This document shows positions 1 through 13,333 of a DNA stretch of 64,000 nt, piece after piece. Position 1 is the first letter of the stretch. Each line of letters opens with the position of its first letter. The position numbers were made by a program, and so were the translations under genes. The DNA comes from Roseiarcus sp963806935 (GTDB lineage: Bacteria > Pseudomonadota > Alphaproteobacteria > Rhizobiales > Beijerinckiaceae): assembly GCA_963806935.1 (NCBI GenBank), contig CAWEAT010000041.1, positions 1 through 64,000 on the forward strand. The letters run 5' to 3'. The notes beneath the pieces are model-generated. The model was not told the origin of the DNA. It made no database searches and saw only the letters and a program-made list of their open reading frames with translations.

Positions 1-1
1 C

Positions 2-1435
2 ATGCCGGTTGCTTCCCAGGCTTCTAGGCCCTTTGTCCCGCCGTTTCCGCGACGGCCCGACAAGCCTCGCAGCGCGCTCTCGCTCATTCTGACCCTTCGG
101 CGAAATCCGATCGAGATCTGGTCCGAGGCGGATTTCGAACGGCCCGTGTCGCTCGGCCGCACCGTTCTGGGCCTGCGGGGCGCAGCCCATGATCCGGTCG
201 CGGTCCGGCGCATCTTTCTCGACAACTCCGCCAACTACCGCAAGGACGACCTTCAACTTCGGGTCTTGCGGCCGGGTCTCGGCAGCGGGCTCCTGACCAG
301 CGAGGGCGAGCATTGGCGGACGCAGCGGCGCGCGCTCGCCCCTCTCTTTTCGCCGCGGCAGGTCGCCGAGTTTGCCCCCGCCATGCAGCGAGTTGCGCAA
401 GCCGCCGTCGAGCGCCTGGGTCCGAGGCGCGACGGCGCCGTGACCGAGGTCGGCGCGTTGATGTCGCGGATAACCCTCGAAGTGCTGGAGCAGACGCTGT
501 TTTCGCAAGGCCTCGGGCGCGAGCCGAGCGCATTCCAGCGCTCGGTGACAAACTACTTCGACACCATCGGCAGGCTCGACCCGCTCGATCTTGTGGGCGC
601 GCCCAGCTTTCTGCCGCGGTTTGGGCGCCGTCGCGGCCGTCCGGCGCTGATGTTTTTCGCCCAGGCGGTCGATGACATCATCGGCCATCGCCGGGCGTTG
701 ATCGACGGCGGCGCGGAGGCTCCAAGAGACTTGCTGACCCTTCTTCTGTCGGCGCAGGATCCCGAAAGCGGCCGCGGCATGTCCGACGAGGACATGCGCG
801 CCAACATCCTGACCTTCATCCTTGCCGGGCATGAAACGACCGCGAACGCATTGACGTGGACCCTCTACCTCTTGTCCCAATCGCCCGAGTGGCGCGAACG
901 GGCGGAGGCGGAGGCCGAACAGTCGTTCGATCCGGAGCGGCCGGCTGCAGCCGAAGAATGCGAGACGTTGCGGGCCATTTTCGAGGAAGCGATGCGCCTC
1001 TATCCGCCCGCGGCGATGCTCAGTCGCCAGGCGATCGCCGACGACGAGCTCGCGGGCGTCCATATTCCCGCCGGCGCGGTGATCTCGGTCTCGCCCTATG
1101 TCCTGCACCGGCGGCGCGGTTTGTGGGACAGCCCGGACGCCTTTGATCCGTCGCGATTCCTGGGCGAAAATCGAGACCGGATCGACCGCTTCGCCTATAT
1201 CCCGTTTGGCGCCGGACCGCGGGTCTGCATCGGCATGGCGTTCGCAATGCAGGAGGGGATCATTATCCTCGCCAATCTCCTGCGCGCCTTCCGCTTCGAT
1301 CTGGTCGCGGGGCAGGCCGTGATGCCTCAGCAGCGTATTACGCTGCGGCCGCGCGGGGGCATGAAAATGCACGTGAAACGGCGCGAAGGGACGAAGAAAT
1401 CCACAGCCGGGAATTTCTTTGTGAAAGTCCGTTGA
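2..1435 (+). CDS. Cytochrome P450
   Basis: Haem-thiolate monooxygenase of the soluble bacterial P450 class, 477 residues from the ATG at the window edge. The I-helix oxygen-activation motif AGHETT lies at 275-280, the K-helix ExxR inside EEAMR at 328-332, and the haem-binding loop FGAGPRVCIG supplies the proximal ligand Cys409. All core signatures are present and the length is normal, so the gene is probably complete, although a start upstream of the window cannot be excluded. No ferredoxin or reductase partner is visible, so electron supply and substrate are unknown. The stop codon TGA (1433-1435) lies inside the -35 box of the rRNA promoter, so P450 transcripts may read into the rRNA leader. 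The family is certain; the substrate is not inferable. Confidence 0.95.
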   Translation: MPVASQASRPFVPPFPRRPDKPRSALSLILTLRRNPIEIWSEADFERPVSLGRTVLGLRGAAHDPVAVRRIFLDNSANYRKDDLQLRVLRPGLGSGLLTSEGEHWRTQRRALAPLFSPRQVAEFAPAMQRVAQAAVERLGPRRDGAVTEVGALMSRITLEVLEQTLFSQGLGREPSAFQRSVTNYFDTIGRLDPLDLVGAPSFLPRFGRRRGRPALMFFAQAVDDIIGHRRALIDGGAEAPRDLLTLLLSAQDPESGRGMSDEDMRANILTFILAGHETTANALTWTLYLLSQSPEWRERAEAEAEQSFDPERPAAAEECETLRAIFEEAMRLYPPAAMLSRQAIADDELAGVHIPAGAVISVSPYVLHRRRGLWDSPDAFDPSRFLGENRDRIDRFAYIPFGAGPRVCIGMAFAMQEGIIILANLLRAFRFDLVAGQAVMPQQRITLRPRGGMKMHVKRREGTKKSTAGNFFVKVR

Positions 1436-1460
1436 CAGAAACTTCACCGCGGCCTATATG
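1432..1460 (+). promoter_or_regulatory. rRNA operon promoter (sigma70-like)
   Basis: TTGACA at 1432-1437, a 17-base spacer, then TATATG at 1455-1460. This is close to consensus and resembles rrn promoters of other alphaproteobacteria. It lies about 515 bases before the 16S gene and overlaps the P450 stop codon. Confidence 0.85.
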
Positions 1461-1976
1461 CGCCTCTCCCAACGGCTTGGCGCCCTTTCAGAGCGGCCGA
1501 GCGGCGGGTCACGGAATTTTCCGGGCGCACTCCTCCCTGCTGTGAGGCGGGGGCGGAGGATTTTCGGTCGTTCCTGCCGTGCGTCAGTACGGCAATATGA
1601 GTTTTGAGCTCGAACTGAGCTTTGGCGGCGGCGCCGTCGGGTTTGGTTTTTGCTCAGGGAGCTTCTGGCTCCTCGCTGTTTGACAATCGCATCGGAAGGA
1701 AGAGAGACGTGGGCGGCGGGGTCCTTGCGGGACTTCGATCGTTGGGTCGGGTTCTTGGCGTGAGCTAAGAAGCCGGATCTGGCGGTTTGAGTCCGAAGAG
1801 ACAACTGACGGTCACGTTTCAAAAATTCATCGCGCTTTGAAGGAGCGTGGTCAGACCGTCGTGAGGCGGGCAGGCCGCAAACCTCTTTTGAAGCGGATGT
1901 GTTTGGAACTCGTCAAGAATACAGCGCCCCTACCTTCGGGGCGCTGAAGTGACCAGTCAGGACAAAGATCTCAATT
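1461..1976 (+). other. rRNA operon leader with boxA-like element and hairpin
   Basis: Transcribed leader between the rrn promoter and 16S, with no credible gene. A boxA-like antitermination element (GCTGTTTGACAAT, 1675-1687) is followed by the purine-rich stretch usual in alphaproteobacterial rrn leaders. A perfect 9-bp hairpin (CAGCGCCCC 1922-1930, GGGGCGCTG 1938-1946, 7-nt loop) sits 30 bases before 16S and has no T-run, so it is more likely part of a processing structure than a terminator. The boxA call is by resemblance only. Confidence 0.6.
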
Positions 1977-3464
<1,488 letters not shown>

Positions 3465-3663
3465 GGATTCGGAGACATCAACCAAAGACTTGGGCTTGCC
3501 CTTGTCTGACGGTTTGTCATCCGGCTCAGAATCAAGCGGCCAGTCAGGCCGCATTTTGCGGGACCGCGCCGCCTTCGTCTCTCTTTCTGATAAGGATATG
3601 GAAGACTTGCGACCCGATCGGCTGTGAAAGCCTTGGACGGGCGTGGGACTTCTTCTTTCGACC

Positions 3664-3740
3664 GGGCTTGTAGCTCAGTTGGTTAGAGCGCGCGCTTGAT
3701 AAGCGTGAGGTCGGAGGTTCAAGTCCTCCCAGGCCCACCA
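3664..3740 (+). tRNA. tRNA-Ile (GAT anticodon)
   Basis: A 77-base cloverleaf with encoded CCA. The acceptor arm GGGCTTG pairs with CAGGCCC through a G-T pair, the anticodon loop CTTGATAAG carries GAT, and the T loop is GGTTCAAGTCC. It occupies the 16S-23S spacer, the standard place for this tRNA. Confidence 0.98.
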
Positions 3741-3770
3741 CAGGCTTTGGGCGCCGGCGGGTCTTGAAAC

Positions 3771-3846
3771 GGGGCCATAGCTCAGTTGGGAGAGCGCGTG
3801 CTTTGCAAGCATGAGGTCGTCGGTTCGATCCCGTCTGGCTCCACCA
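3771..3846 (+). tRNA. tRNA-Ala (TGC anticodon)
   Basis: A 76-base cloverleaf with encoded CCA, anticodon TGC in the loop CTTTGCAAG and T loop GGTTCGATCCC. It follows tRNA-Ile by 30 bases in the 16S-23S spacer. Confidence 0.98.
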
Positions 3847-4278
3847 AAGTCTGGGCCGCCAAGGTCTTGACGACGTGTCGAGCGGATTGAAGCGCTCCTA
3901 TTCCTTTCCGATGTGATTTATCAGTTTCGTCGAGCGCGCAAGCGCTTGGCGTGACGAAGGCCAGAGGGCCGGCGACAGGGAGTTCATTCTCCGCCGTGTC
4001 TTCCGGCCCTCGATCTCTGACATTGTGAAGAGGAAGCGCATTCGGTCGAAGACCGGGTGGGGCGAGGCGAAGCCGACGGTCCGTGAGGATCCGACGGCGA
4101 AAAAACGCCGCGCCATCATCTTGTCTCTCGAGCAACCAGTCGTGGATTTGGAGCCTGACCGCTCATGTCCCCGGATGCGCTTGAAGCAAAACTGGTCTTT
4201 TCAAGCCAGGGAGCGCGTTTGCCTGATCGAGCCGAATCGATCGAGCGAACAAGAACGCGCGCCTTGGCGATGAGAGCA
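3847..4278 (+). other. 16S-23S internal transcribed spacer, 3' part
   Basis: 432 bases between tRNA-Ala and 23S with no credible gene. The motif GAGCAATCAAG (4274-4284) at its end is complementary to CTTGATTGCTC at 7146-7156 just beyond 23S, forming the usual precursor processing stem. Small reading frames here are antisense or chance and lack ribosome binding sites. Confidence 0.8.
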
Positions 4279-7152
<2,874 letters not shown>

Positions 7153-7240
7153 CTCTCGTCGCCAAGGCGCGAGACTTTCAAAGCACTCGCTTTGAATCAG
7201 AAAAAATGAAAAGCCAGTTTTGCTTCACCGTTCTTTGCCG

Positions 7241-7357
7241 GCCTGGTGGCCTTTGCAAGGTGATAAGACCCGATCCCATCCCGAACTCGGCCGTCAAACG
7301 CCTTAGCGCCGATGGTACTCTGTCTCAAGACATGGGAGAGTAGGTCGTCGCCAGGCC
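7241..7357 (+). rRNA. rrf: 5S ribosomal RNA
   Basis: About 117 bases. GCCTGGTGGC at the 5' end pairs with GTCGCCAGGC at the 3' end, and the loop region contains the conserved CCCGATCCCATCCCGAACTC. It follows 23S by about 90 bases. Confidence 0.95.
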
Positions 7358-7429
7358 TGCAAAGAACGGACAACTTCCTCTTCACGAATAGGCGTTTGGC
7401 CATGTCGCCGCGCGCCTAAGACCTTCTGA

Positions 7430-7506
<77 letters not shown>

Positions 7507-8334
7507 TCCTTAGCATTCCGCCCGTCAGTTTCGCCCGACGGGGATCATTGCCGCCAAATCGTCTGCGGGCAGGAGGCGAGATTGCTTGCCTGCATCGAGA
7601 CGTGGTCCTGACCGCCTCGTGCGACGGGGCTAAACCGTGCGACTCGCGGCGACAATCAGTGAAAGTGCGGATGAGCTTACTGGAAGCCATGCGCGACTTA
7701 CGCAGCGAACCAGCTCATCGGACGCGCGGCCTTCGCGGAAGCGAGTTCTCCAACGCGCCACTGAGACCGCCCGCATGGCGTCGAAAGAAGTCGACCAGCG
7801 GGCAAAGGGAACAGCCGCTCAAGGCGGACCCCGCCGATCGTTATACGGGAACCGTTTCCGCCGCGAGCGCTCCTCCCGGCATCAAAAGACGTTTTCGCCG
7901 ATTGCGTTCGCCGATCGAGGGAACGGCGGAGCCAAAGTCCCAGTCGGCAGACGCATTCCAATTGCCTGTTCAATTGTCGACAGATTCTTTCGACCCATTG
8001 AGCGCCGCCTCCTCGCACTCCGGCGCGCTTCCTATCGCTCCCTCGCACATCTCGCCGCGCCGCGTCCGGCCTTTGCAGGCCACGCTCGACACAGTTCTTT
8101 AATTGGCTTGCCGGCGAAACGTTCGCCGGCAAGAGCATGCGTTTCGCCGACGTGGCGCAGCGCGAGATTCGCCGTCGAACCGCCGCGTCGCGAGACATTC
8201 GCATCGCCTCGCCTTGCTTCTTTTTCCACCGATGATACTAGTGTGGCCGACGACGACAAGCAGGCCAGATCAGCGACGCTGCTGGGCTACTGCGTTCGGG
8301 CTTTGATCCGAAGCGACGAATGGAGGGAAAACGC
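7507..8334. other. Long intergenic region without a supported gene
   Basis: 828 bases between tRNA-fMet and the sugar cluster. Reading frames are open on both strands, but their predicted proteins are Arg/Ala/Ser-rich, lack ribosome binding sites and run into or against the next gene, so they are rejected as GC-driven. A weak hairpin CCCGTC/GACGGG (7521-7542) just after the tRNA may help end rRNA transcription; it has no T-run. The only strong structure is the palindrome at 8107-8133. Confidence 0.6.
8107..8133. promoter_or_regulatory. Perfect 27-base palindrome (operator or terminator candidate)
   Basis: CTTGCCGGCGAA at 8107-8118 and TTCGCCGGCAAG at 8122-8133 are exact inverted repeats around a 3-base centre. 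No T-run follows on either strand. It lies about 200 bases upstream of the first gene of the sugar cluster, so either a regulator-binding dyad or a stem-loop ending rRNA readthrough would fit. Confidence 0.5.
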
Positions 8335-9381
8335 GTGCCGGGCAATATTTACCCGAAACTCCACAACGCCATGTGGCCGGGACTGGTCGGGAAGGGGCCA
8401 GACTCGGAGCCGCCCATCGACCTCGACACCATGCTGAGGCTGACGGCCGCCGCTCGGGCCAATGGCGCCAAGTTCGAGGGCGTCGACCTTTTTCTTGCCG
8501 ATCCGCACACGTCGATTGATTCGACCAAGGACGACATCGAGCGCCTCGCCGAGAAGATCTCCGGATATGGGCTTGCGGTCGGCTCTGTGGTCGCGCCGGT
8601 GTGGCCGCCGGTCGGCGGCGGCTCGGCCATGGGGTCCGCGGAGGAGCGCAAGCACTTTCTGACAATGGTCGACAAAGCCTGCCGCATCGCGCGCCAACTC
8701 CGCGAGATTGGAATTCGCCAGACAGGCGTCGTTCGGATTGATTCGGCGACCGGAGTGCACGATTGGGCGGCCCATCCCGCCGAGAGCCAGAAGGCGATCG
8801 CCAAGACCTTCAGCGAGGCCTGCGACACTGCGGAGCACTATGGCGAGCGCCTTGCCGCGGAGGGCGAAATCTGCTGGGGCGGCATGCACAGCTGGAAGCA
8901 CATGGTGGAGCTTCTGGAGATGGTCGGCCGGCCAAAAACCCTCGGCTTTCAGGCCGACATGGCGCATACGATGCTCTACACGATGGGTTACAACGCGCCT
9001 GAGCACCGCATCCTGCCGAAGGACTACGATTGGAAGGACCGCAAGACGCTCGACGGCGCCCTGAAGGAGGTTGCGCACGCGCTGCGGCCGTGGACGATCG
9101 ACTTCCACGTCGCCCAGAACGATGCAACCGTCAAAGGCGAAGGCTCTCACGAAAAGACGGGACGCCACTGCATGGTCGGCGATCCGAACGGAAAGCTCGA
9201 TATCACCTATCACGCGGGCTTCTGGCTTCGCGACGACAAGGGCGACCTCACCAAAGTCTGCAAACATATCTGCTGGGACGGCTGTATGTTTCCGAACTCC
9301 GAAATGATGAAGCAGAAGACATGGGACGACATTCTGGGCGCGATGGTGGCGGTGCGCGCGGCCCACGGCTGGAGCCAATAG
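8335..9381 (+). CDS. Sugar phosphate isomerase/epimerase family protein (TIM barrel)
   Basis: Predicted TIM-barrel enzyme of the xylose-isomerase-like (AP_endonuc_2) fold, 348 residues, likely cytoplasmic. Candidate metal ligands fall in the order expected for the family: Glu in EGEICWGG, Asp and His in QADMAHT, and His in DFHVAQND. The GTG at 8335 is chosen over the ATG at 8320 because GGAGGG (8322-8327) sits seven bases upstream of it and would overlap the ATG. It is the first gene of a same-strand run leading into a dehydrogenase and a sugar ABC transporter, so it probably interconverts the imported sugar or its oxidised form. The exact substrate is unknown. Confidence 0.8.
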   Translation: MPGNIYPKLHNAMWPGLVGKGPDSEPPIDLDTMLRLTAAARANGAKFEGVDLFLADPHTSIDSTKDDIERLAEKISGYGLAVGSVVAPVWPPVGGGSAMGSAEERKHFLTMVDKACRIARQLREIGIRQTGVVRIDSATGVHDWAAHPAESQKAIAKTFSEACDTAEHYGERLAAEGEICWGGMHSWKHMVELLEMVGRPKTLGFQADMAHTMLYTMGYNAPEHRILPKDYDWKDRKTLDGALKEVAHALRPWTIDFHVAQNDATVKGEGSHEKTGRHCMVGDPNGKLDITYHAGFWLRDDKGDLTKVCKHICWDGCMFPNSEMMKQKTWDDILGAMVAVRAAHGWSQ

Positions 9382-9416
9382 GGCGAAAGACATGAGCGGG
9401 AGGAAATGAAAACAGG

Positions 9417-10556
9417 ATGGCTCGGCGAAAGAAGCTGAACGTTGGAATGGTTGGCTACGGCTTCATGGGCCGGACGCATTCGAACGCATTCGGGAAGGTC
9501 AACCAGTTCTTCGACGTCGGCTACGAGCCGGTGCTCAAGGCCGTGTGCGGGCGGGACAAGGAGAAGGTCGCGAGCTTCGCCGAGACGTGGAGCTACGAGA
9601 CCGCCGAAACCGATTGGCGCAAGCTCGTCGAACGGAAAGATATCGATCTTATCGACATCGCCGCTCCCAACGACACGCATGCGGAGATCGCGCTCGCAGC
9701 CGCCGCGGCGGGCAAGATGGTCATGTGCGAAAAGCCGCTCGGCCGTAACGCGGCCGAATCCGTCAAGATGACGGAAGCAGTCGAGCGCGCCAAAGTTCAA
9801 AACATGGTCTGGTACAATTACCGGCGCGTGCCGGCGGTGACCCTGGCGAAGCAGCTCATCGATGACGGCCGGCTCGGACGCATCTATCACTATCGCGCGA
9901 AATTCCTGCAAGACTGGACCATTTCGAAGGACCTTCCTCAAGGAGGGACGGGCCTCTGGCGTCTGGACGTTGGCGTCGCGGGCAGCGGTGTGACCGGAGA
10001 CCTGCTCGCGCATTGCATCGACACCGCGCTCTGGCTCAACGGAGGCATCGATAAAGTCACCGCCATGACCGAGACCTTCGTCAAGGAGCGGATGCATAAC
10101 CTGACTGGAAAGGTCGAGCCGGTCGGAATCGACGACGCGAGCCTCTTTCTCGCGCGCTTCGCCAACGGCTCGCTGGCGAGCTTCGAGGCGACGCGCTACG
10201 CGCGCGGCCATAAGGCGCTCTATACATTCGAGATCAACGGCGAACACGCCTCGATCTTCTGGGACCTGCATGATCTGCATCGCCTGCAGTATTTCGATCA
10301 CCGCGACGAGGGGATCGTGCGCGGCTGGAGGTCGCTGCACATCACCGATAGCGATCATCCGTATATGAGCCGTTGGTGGGTGCCGGGCTTACAGATCGGC
10401 TACGAACACACCTTCGTTCACCAGGTGGCCGACTTTCTCGAGGGACTCGCCTCCGGAAAGGCGGCGGCGCCAACCTTCAGGGATGCGCTCGCCACCGACC
10501 GGGTGACAGACGCCGTGCTGCGCTCCGCGCAGAGCGGCGCGTGGGAGAGGCCCTAG
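9417..10556 (+). CDS. Gfo/Idh/MocA family oxidoreductase
   Basis: NAD(P)-dependent sugar or polyol dehydrogenase, 379 residues. The N-terminal Rossmann motif GMVGYGFMGRTH binds the cofactor and CEKPLGRNAAE is the family EKP signature, whose Lys contributes to catalysis. The C-terminal half is the usual beta-sheet substrate/dimer domain, including GVTGDLLAHCID and its conserved His. The gene starts 35 bases after the isomerase, with GGAGGAAA upstream. Together the two suggest an oxidation-isomerisation route for the substrate of the adjacent ABC transporter, as in inositol-type pathways. The substrate cannot be told from sequence. Confidence 0.9.
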   Translation: MARRKKLNVGMVGYGFMGRTHSNAFGKVNQFFDVGYEPVLKAVCGRDKEKVASFAETWSYETAETDWRKLVERKDIDLIDIAAPNDTHAEIALAAAAAGKMVMCEKPLGRNAAESVKMTEAVERAKVQNMVWYNYRRVPAVTLAKQLIDDGRLGRIYHYRAKFLQDWTISKDLPQGGTGLWRLDVGVAGSGVTGDLLAHCIDTALWLNGGIDKVTAMTETFVKERMHNLTGKVEPVGIDDASLFLARFANGSLASFEATRYARGHKALYTFEINGEHASIFWDLHDLHRLQYFDHRDEGIVRGWRSLHITDSDHPYMSRWWVPGLQIGYEHTFVHQVADFLEGLASGKAAAPTFRDALATDRVTDAVLRSAQSGAWERP

Positions 10557-10648
10557 AGCGGGCCGGCCGGAAGCGCGCGGCGCGGCCCGGAGTTCCGCCG
10601 GGCGGTCGGCGCAACAAACCAAAGCGAAAAAGGGAGTTCGAAACGCAG

Positions 10649-11740
10649 ATGGGTGGAAAGGCGGTTGCGCTGTCCCTTTCGGGGATCACCAAAACCTACG
10701 ACAAGGTGCGCGCCCTTGACGGCCTCAACCTCGACGTCCCCGCGGGCCGATTCTTCGTGCTGTTCGGGCCGAGCGCCGTTGGTAAAACCACGACCTTGAG
10801 GGCCGTTTCTGGACTCGTTCGACCGGACAGCGGATCGATACGCATCGGGGATCGCGACGTAACCGACGCCCCGATCAAGGGCCGCGGCGTGTCGATGGTG
10901 TTCCAGTCGTTCGCCCTCTATCCCCATCTGACCGTCTTCAAGAACCTCGCCTATCCGTTGATTGAGGACGGCCTCCCGTCGAGCGACGTCACCAGGCAGG
11001 TTCGCGAGATGGCTCACATGCTCAAGCTTGCGCATCGGCTAGAGCAGAAGCCGGCGACGCTCTCGGGAGGCGAGCAGCAGCGCGTGGCCCTCGGCCGCTC
11101 GCTGATCCGAACGCCTGGAATTCTGCTTCTCGACGAGCCTCTGACCAACCTCGACGCCAAGCTCAGGCACGACATGCGCGCAGAGCTCAAGCGGCTGCAC
11201 CGCCAGTTCGGCATGACGGTCGTCTACGCGACGCCCGACGAGCTCGAGGCGCTTTCGATGGGCGAGGAGATCGCGGTCCTCAGGGCCGGCCGCGCAGTTC
11301 AACAGGGCACGCCGGACGATCTCTACGAACGGCCAGTCGACCGGTACGTCGCGGGCAAGATCGGCTCGCCGCACATGAACATCTTCGACGTCAGAGTGGG
11401 GGGCGACGGGTTGAGCCTCGAGACGCCCTACGGCCGATTGGACCGTCCCCCGCTCGCCGCGCCGCTCGCCGCGGGAGAGCCCGTCTCGCTCGGCGTCCGG
11501 CCGTCCGACATCCGCCTCGCCGATGGCTCATCCGCCTCGAGCGAACCGATCGTACAGCAGCTCGAGCCTTTGGGTGACATCACGATCGTCTCGCTTCTCG
11601 CCCACAATCAGCCGCTTCGCATGGTCCTGCCGGAGGCGCGGGCGGTGAAGATCAAGGAAGGCGACAAGCTTCCGATTATCATTGACCCAGGGAAGATCTA
11701 TCTGTTCAGAGGTCACGACGGTTCGGCCATCGGCCGATAA
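10649..11740 (+). CDS. Carbohydrate ABC transporter ATPase 1 (H-loop His replaced by Pro)
   Basis: 363-residue ATPase of the MalK/UgpC type, with an N-terminal nucleotide domain and a C-terminal OB-fold regulatory domain. Walker A is GPSAVGKTT (40-48), the Q-loop VFQSFALYP, the signature LSGGEQQ intact, and Walker B ILLLDEP. The H-loop reads YATPDELEAL where the family has a THD-type motif: the switch histidine is replaced by proline. ATG 10649 is chosen as the first residue of the domain; the frame is open much further upstream but overlaps the dehydrogenase. It precedes the binding protein by 37 bases. A second ATPase gene lies at the far end of the transporter; the two probably form a heterodimer. 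Confidence 0.9.
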   Translation: MGGKAVALSLSGITKTYDKVRALDGLNLDVPAGRFFVLFGPSAVGKTTTLRAVSGLVRPDSGSIRIGDRDVTDAPIKGRGVSMVFQSFALYPHLTVFKNLAYPLIEDGLPSSDVTRQVREMAHMLKLAHRLEQKPATLSGGEQQRVALGRSLIRTPGILLLDEPLTNLDAKLRHDMRAELKRLHRQFGMTVVYATPDELEALSMGEEIAVLRAGRAVQQGTPDDLYERPVDRYVAGKIGSPHMNIFDVRVGGDGLSLETPYGRLDRPPLAAPLAAGEPVSLGVRPSDIRLADGSSASSEPIVQQLEPLGDITIVSLLAHNQPLRMVLPEARAVKIKEGDKLPIIIDPGKIYLFRGHDGSAIGR

Positions 11741-11777
11741 TGGAGGCGCGAGCAAACGCGCCAAGGGAGGAAGGGAA

Positions 11778-13205
11778 ATGAAACTGAGTACAAGCATGAT
11801 GGGCGGCCTCGCCGCAGCGGCCTTCGCGGCCGCCGCCGGGATCGCGATCGCGCCGGCCTTTGCTGAAGATGTGACGCTCAAGATGGCGGTGCCCGACTGG
11901 CCGCCGACCCACATCATGAAGGACCTGTTCGAGAAGAGCTACAAGCCGCCGTCCGGCAACAAGGTGACGCTCGACGTCGACTTCATCCCATGGCCGGACT
12001 ACTACACCCGCCTCAACGCCTCGCTCACCTCGGGCGAGAAGAAGTACAATATGGCGGTCTCGGACAGCCAATGGCTCGGCGCCTTCATCGAGGGCGGCTA
12101 CTACCTCAACATCAACAAGTATGTCGACGCGGACCCGGGCCTGCAGGCCGTCTTCAAGGACCTCCATCCGGCGGTCAAGGCCTCGTATTCGACCTATCCC
12201 TACAAATCCGACCAGCTTTACGGCTTCCCGCAGATGCCTGACCTGGTCGTCAACTACTTCCGCAAGGACGTCTTCTGCGATCCGACCGAGCAGAAGAACT
12301 TCATGGAGAAATACAAGTACAAGCTGCCCTGCACGGCCGCAGAGATGGACCAGATCACCTGGGACAACTATCGCGACTTCGGCGAGTTTTTCCACCGCAA
12401 GAAGGGCGAGATGCTGATGGGTAAGCCGCTCGATGACGACTTCTTCGGCGTCGAGTTCCAGGTCGGCAAAGGCTACGACTTCTTCACCACCTCGGCCTAC
12501 GAGTTCCTCTGGCAGCACGGCGGCGACATCTGGGACGAGACCAAGCAGCCGAACGCGCATGCGATCGGCGTTATGAACTCGCCCGAGGCGGTGAAGTCGT
12601 TCGAGCACCTGCTGTCGTTCGTGAAGTATATGCCGCCGGAAGGCACGACCGGCAACCTCGACATCTTCAAGACGGATGAGCTCTTCCGCGCCGGGAAGGT
12701 GGCGAGCAACCTCGAGTGGATCGGATTCGCGGAAAGCTCCATCCATCCGGACACGTCGAAGGTCGCCGACAAGATCGACTTCGCCCAGTTGCCGGGCCTC
12801 AAGACCGACAAGGGAATCGAGCGCTGGTCGGTGATCGGCGGTCAGCCTTTCGTTCTGATGACCTGGAACACGGACGCCCAGAACAAGGAGGCGCTCGACT
12901 TCGTGAAGTGGTGGCTGTCGAAGGACACTCAGATCGCCTACGCCAAGGCTGGTGGGCAAAGCGCGCTCAAGTCCGTTTATACGGACCCGAGCTACGTGAC
13001 CTTCCGTCCGTGGAACCGCACCTGGGCCGAAAGCCTCGATTGGCAGAAGGACTTCTGGCACATCCCCGAGTTCTTCGAACTCCTGACCCAGCAACAGGAA
13101 GAGTACACCAAGGCAGTCACGGGTCAGCAGGACGCCAAGACCACGCTCGACAACATCGCCAACTTCCAGGAGAAAACCTTGAAAGAGGCGGGCCGCATCA
13201 AGTAG
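11778..13205 (+). CDS. ABC transporter substrate-binding protein (family 1)
   Basis: Periplasmic binding protein, 475 residues, beginning with a Sec-type signal peptide (hydrophobic run at about 8-25, cleavage after APAFA). The remainder has the size and pattern of carbohydrate-binding family 1 proteins (SBP_bac_1), rich in aromatic residues suited to sugar stacking. ATG 11778 follows AAGGGAGGAAGGG and gives a proper signal peptide; earlier in-frame starts would add a 32-residue hydrophilic extension. It lies between ATPase 1 and the permeases and is followed by a strong hairpin, which fits higher expression than the membrane components. The ligand is unknown. Confidence 0.9.
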   Translation: MKLSTSMMGGLAAAAFAAAAGIAIAPAFAEDVTLKMAVPDWPPTHIMKDLFEKSYKPPSGNKVTLDVDFIPWPDYYTRLNASLTSGEKKYNMAVSDSQWLGAFIEGGYYLNINKYVDADPGLQAVFKDLHPAVKASYSTYPYKSDQLYGFPQMPDLVVNYFRKDVFCDPTEQKNFMEKYKYKLPCTAAEMDQITWDNYRDFGEFFHRKKGEMLMGKPLDDDFFGVEFQVGKGYDFFTTSAYEFLWQHGGDIWDETKQPNAHAIGVMNSPEAVKSFEHLLSFVKYMPPEGTTGNLDIFKTDELFRAGKVASNLEWIGFAESSIHPDTSKVADKIDFAQLPGLKTDKGIERWSVIGGQPFVLMTWNTDAQNKEALDFVKWWLSKDTQIAYAKAGGQSALKSVYTDPSYVTFRPWNRTWAESLDWQKDFWHIPEFFELLTQQQEEYTKAVTGQQDAKTTLDNIANFQEKTLKEAGRIK

Positions 13206-13230
13206 CGGGCCTATTTAAAGGAACCCGCAA

Positions 13231-13256
13231 GCGCGTCGCCCTCCGGGGCGGCGCGC
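13231..13256 (+). terminator. Hairpin after the binding-protein gene
   Basis: GCGCGTCGCCC (13231-13241) pairs with GGGCGGCGCGC (13246-13256) around a 4-base loop, an 11-bp stem with one G-T pair, 25 bases after the stop codon. There is no T-run. It is likely an attenuating or mRNA-stabilising structure between binding protein and permeases. Confidence 0.6.
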
Positions 13257-13333
13257 ACTCAAGCCTTGTTCACATCTTGTGGCCGGCTGTTTCACACCTG
13301 ACTTCCCACCCAGGCGCATCACCCGGCTGACGC

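Noticed and set aside
1922..1946. Hairpin in the rRNA leader as a transcription terminator
   Set aside because: No T-run, and it would terminate the rRNA operon before 16S; a processing structure is more likely.
7548..8437. Open frames of 184 and 266 codons on the plus strand and 168 codons on the minus strand after tRNA-fMet
   Set aside because: No ribosome binding site, Arg/Ser/Ala-rich low-complexity products, mutual overlap, and the longest runs into the isomerase gene in another frame.
10373..10648. N-terminal extension of ABC ATPase 1
   Set aside because: It overlaps the Gfo/Idh/MocA gene in another frame and lacks similarity to the ATPase family.
11706..13094. 462-codon open frame antisense to the binding-protein gene
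   Set aside because: Mirror of a GC-rich coding sequence; the plus-strand gene has a signal peptide, ribosome binding site and family match.
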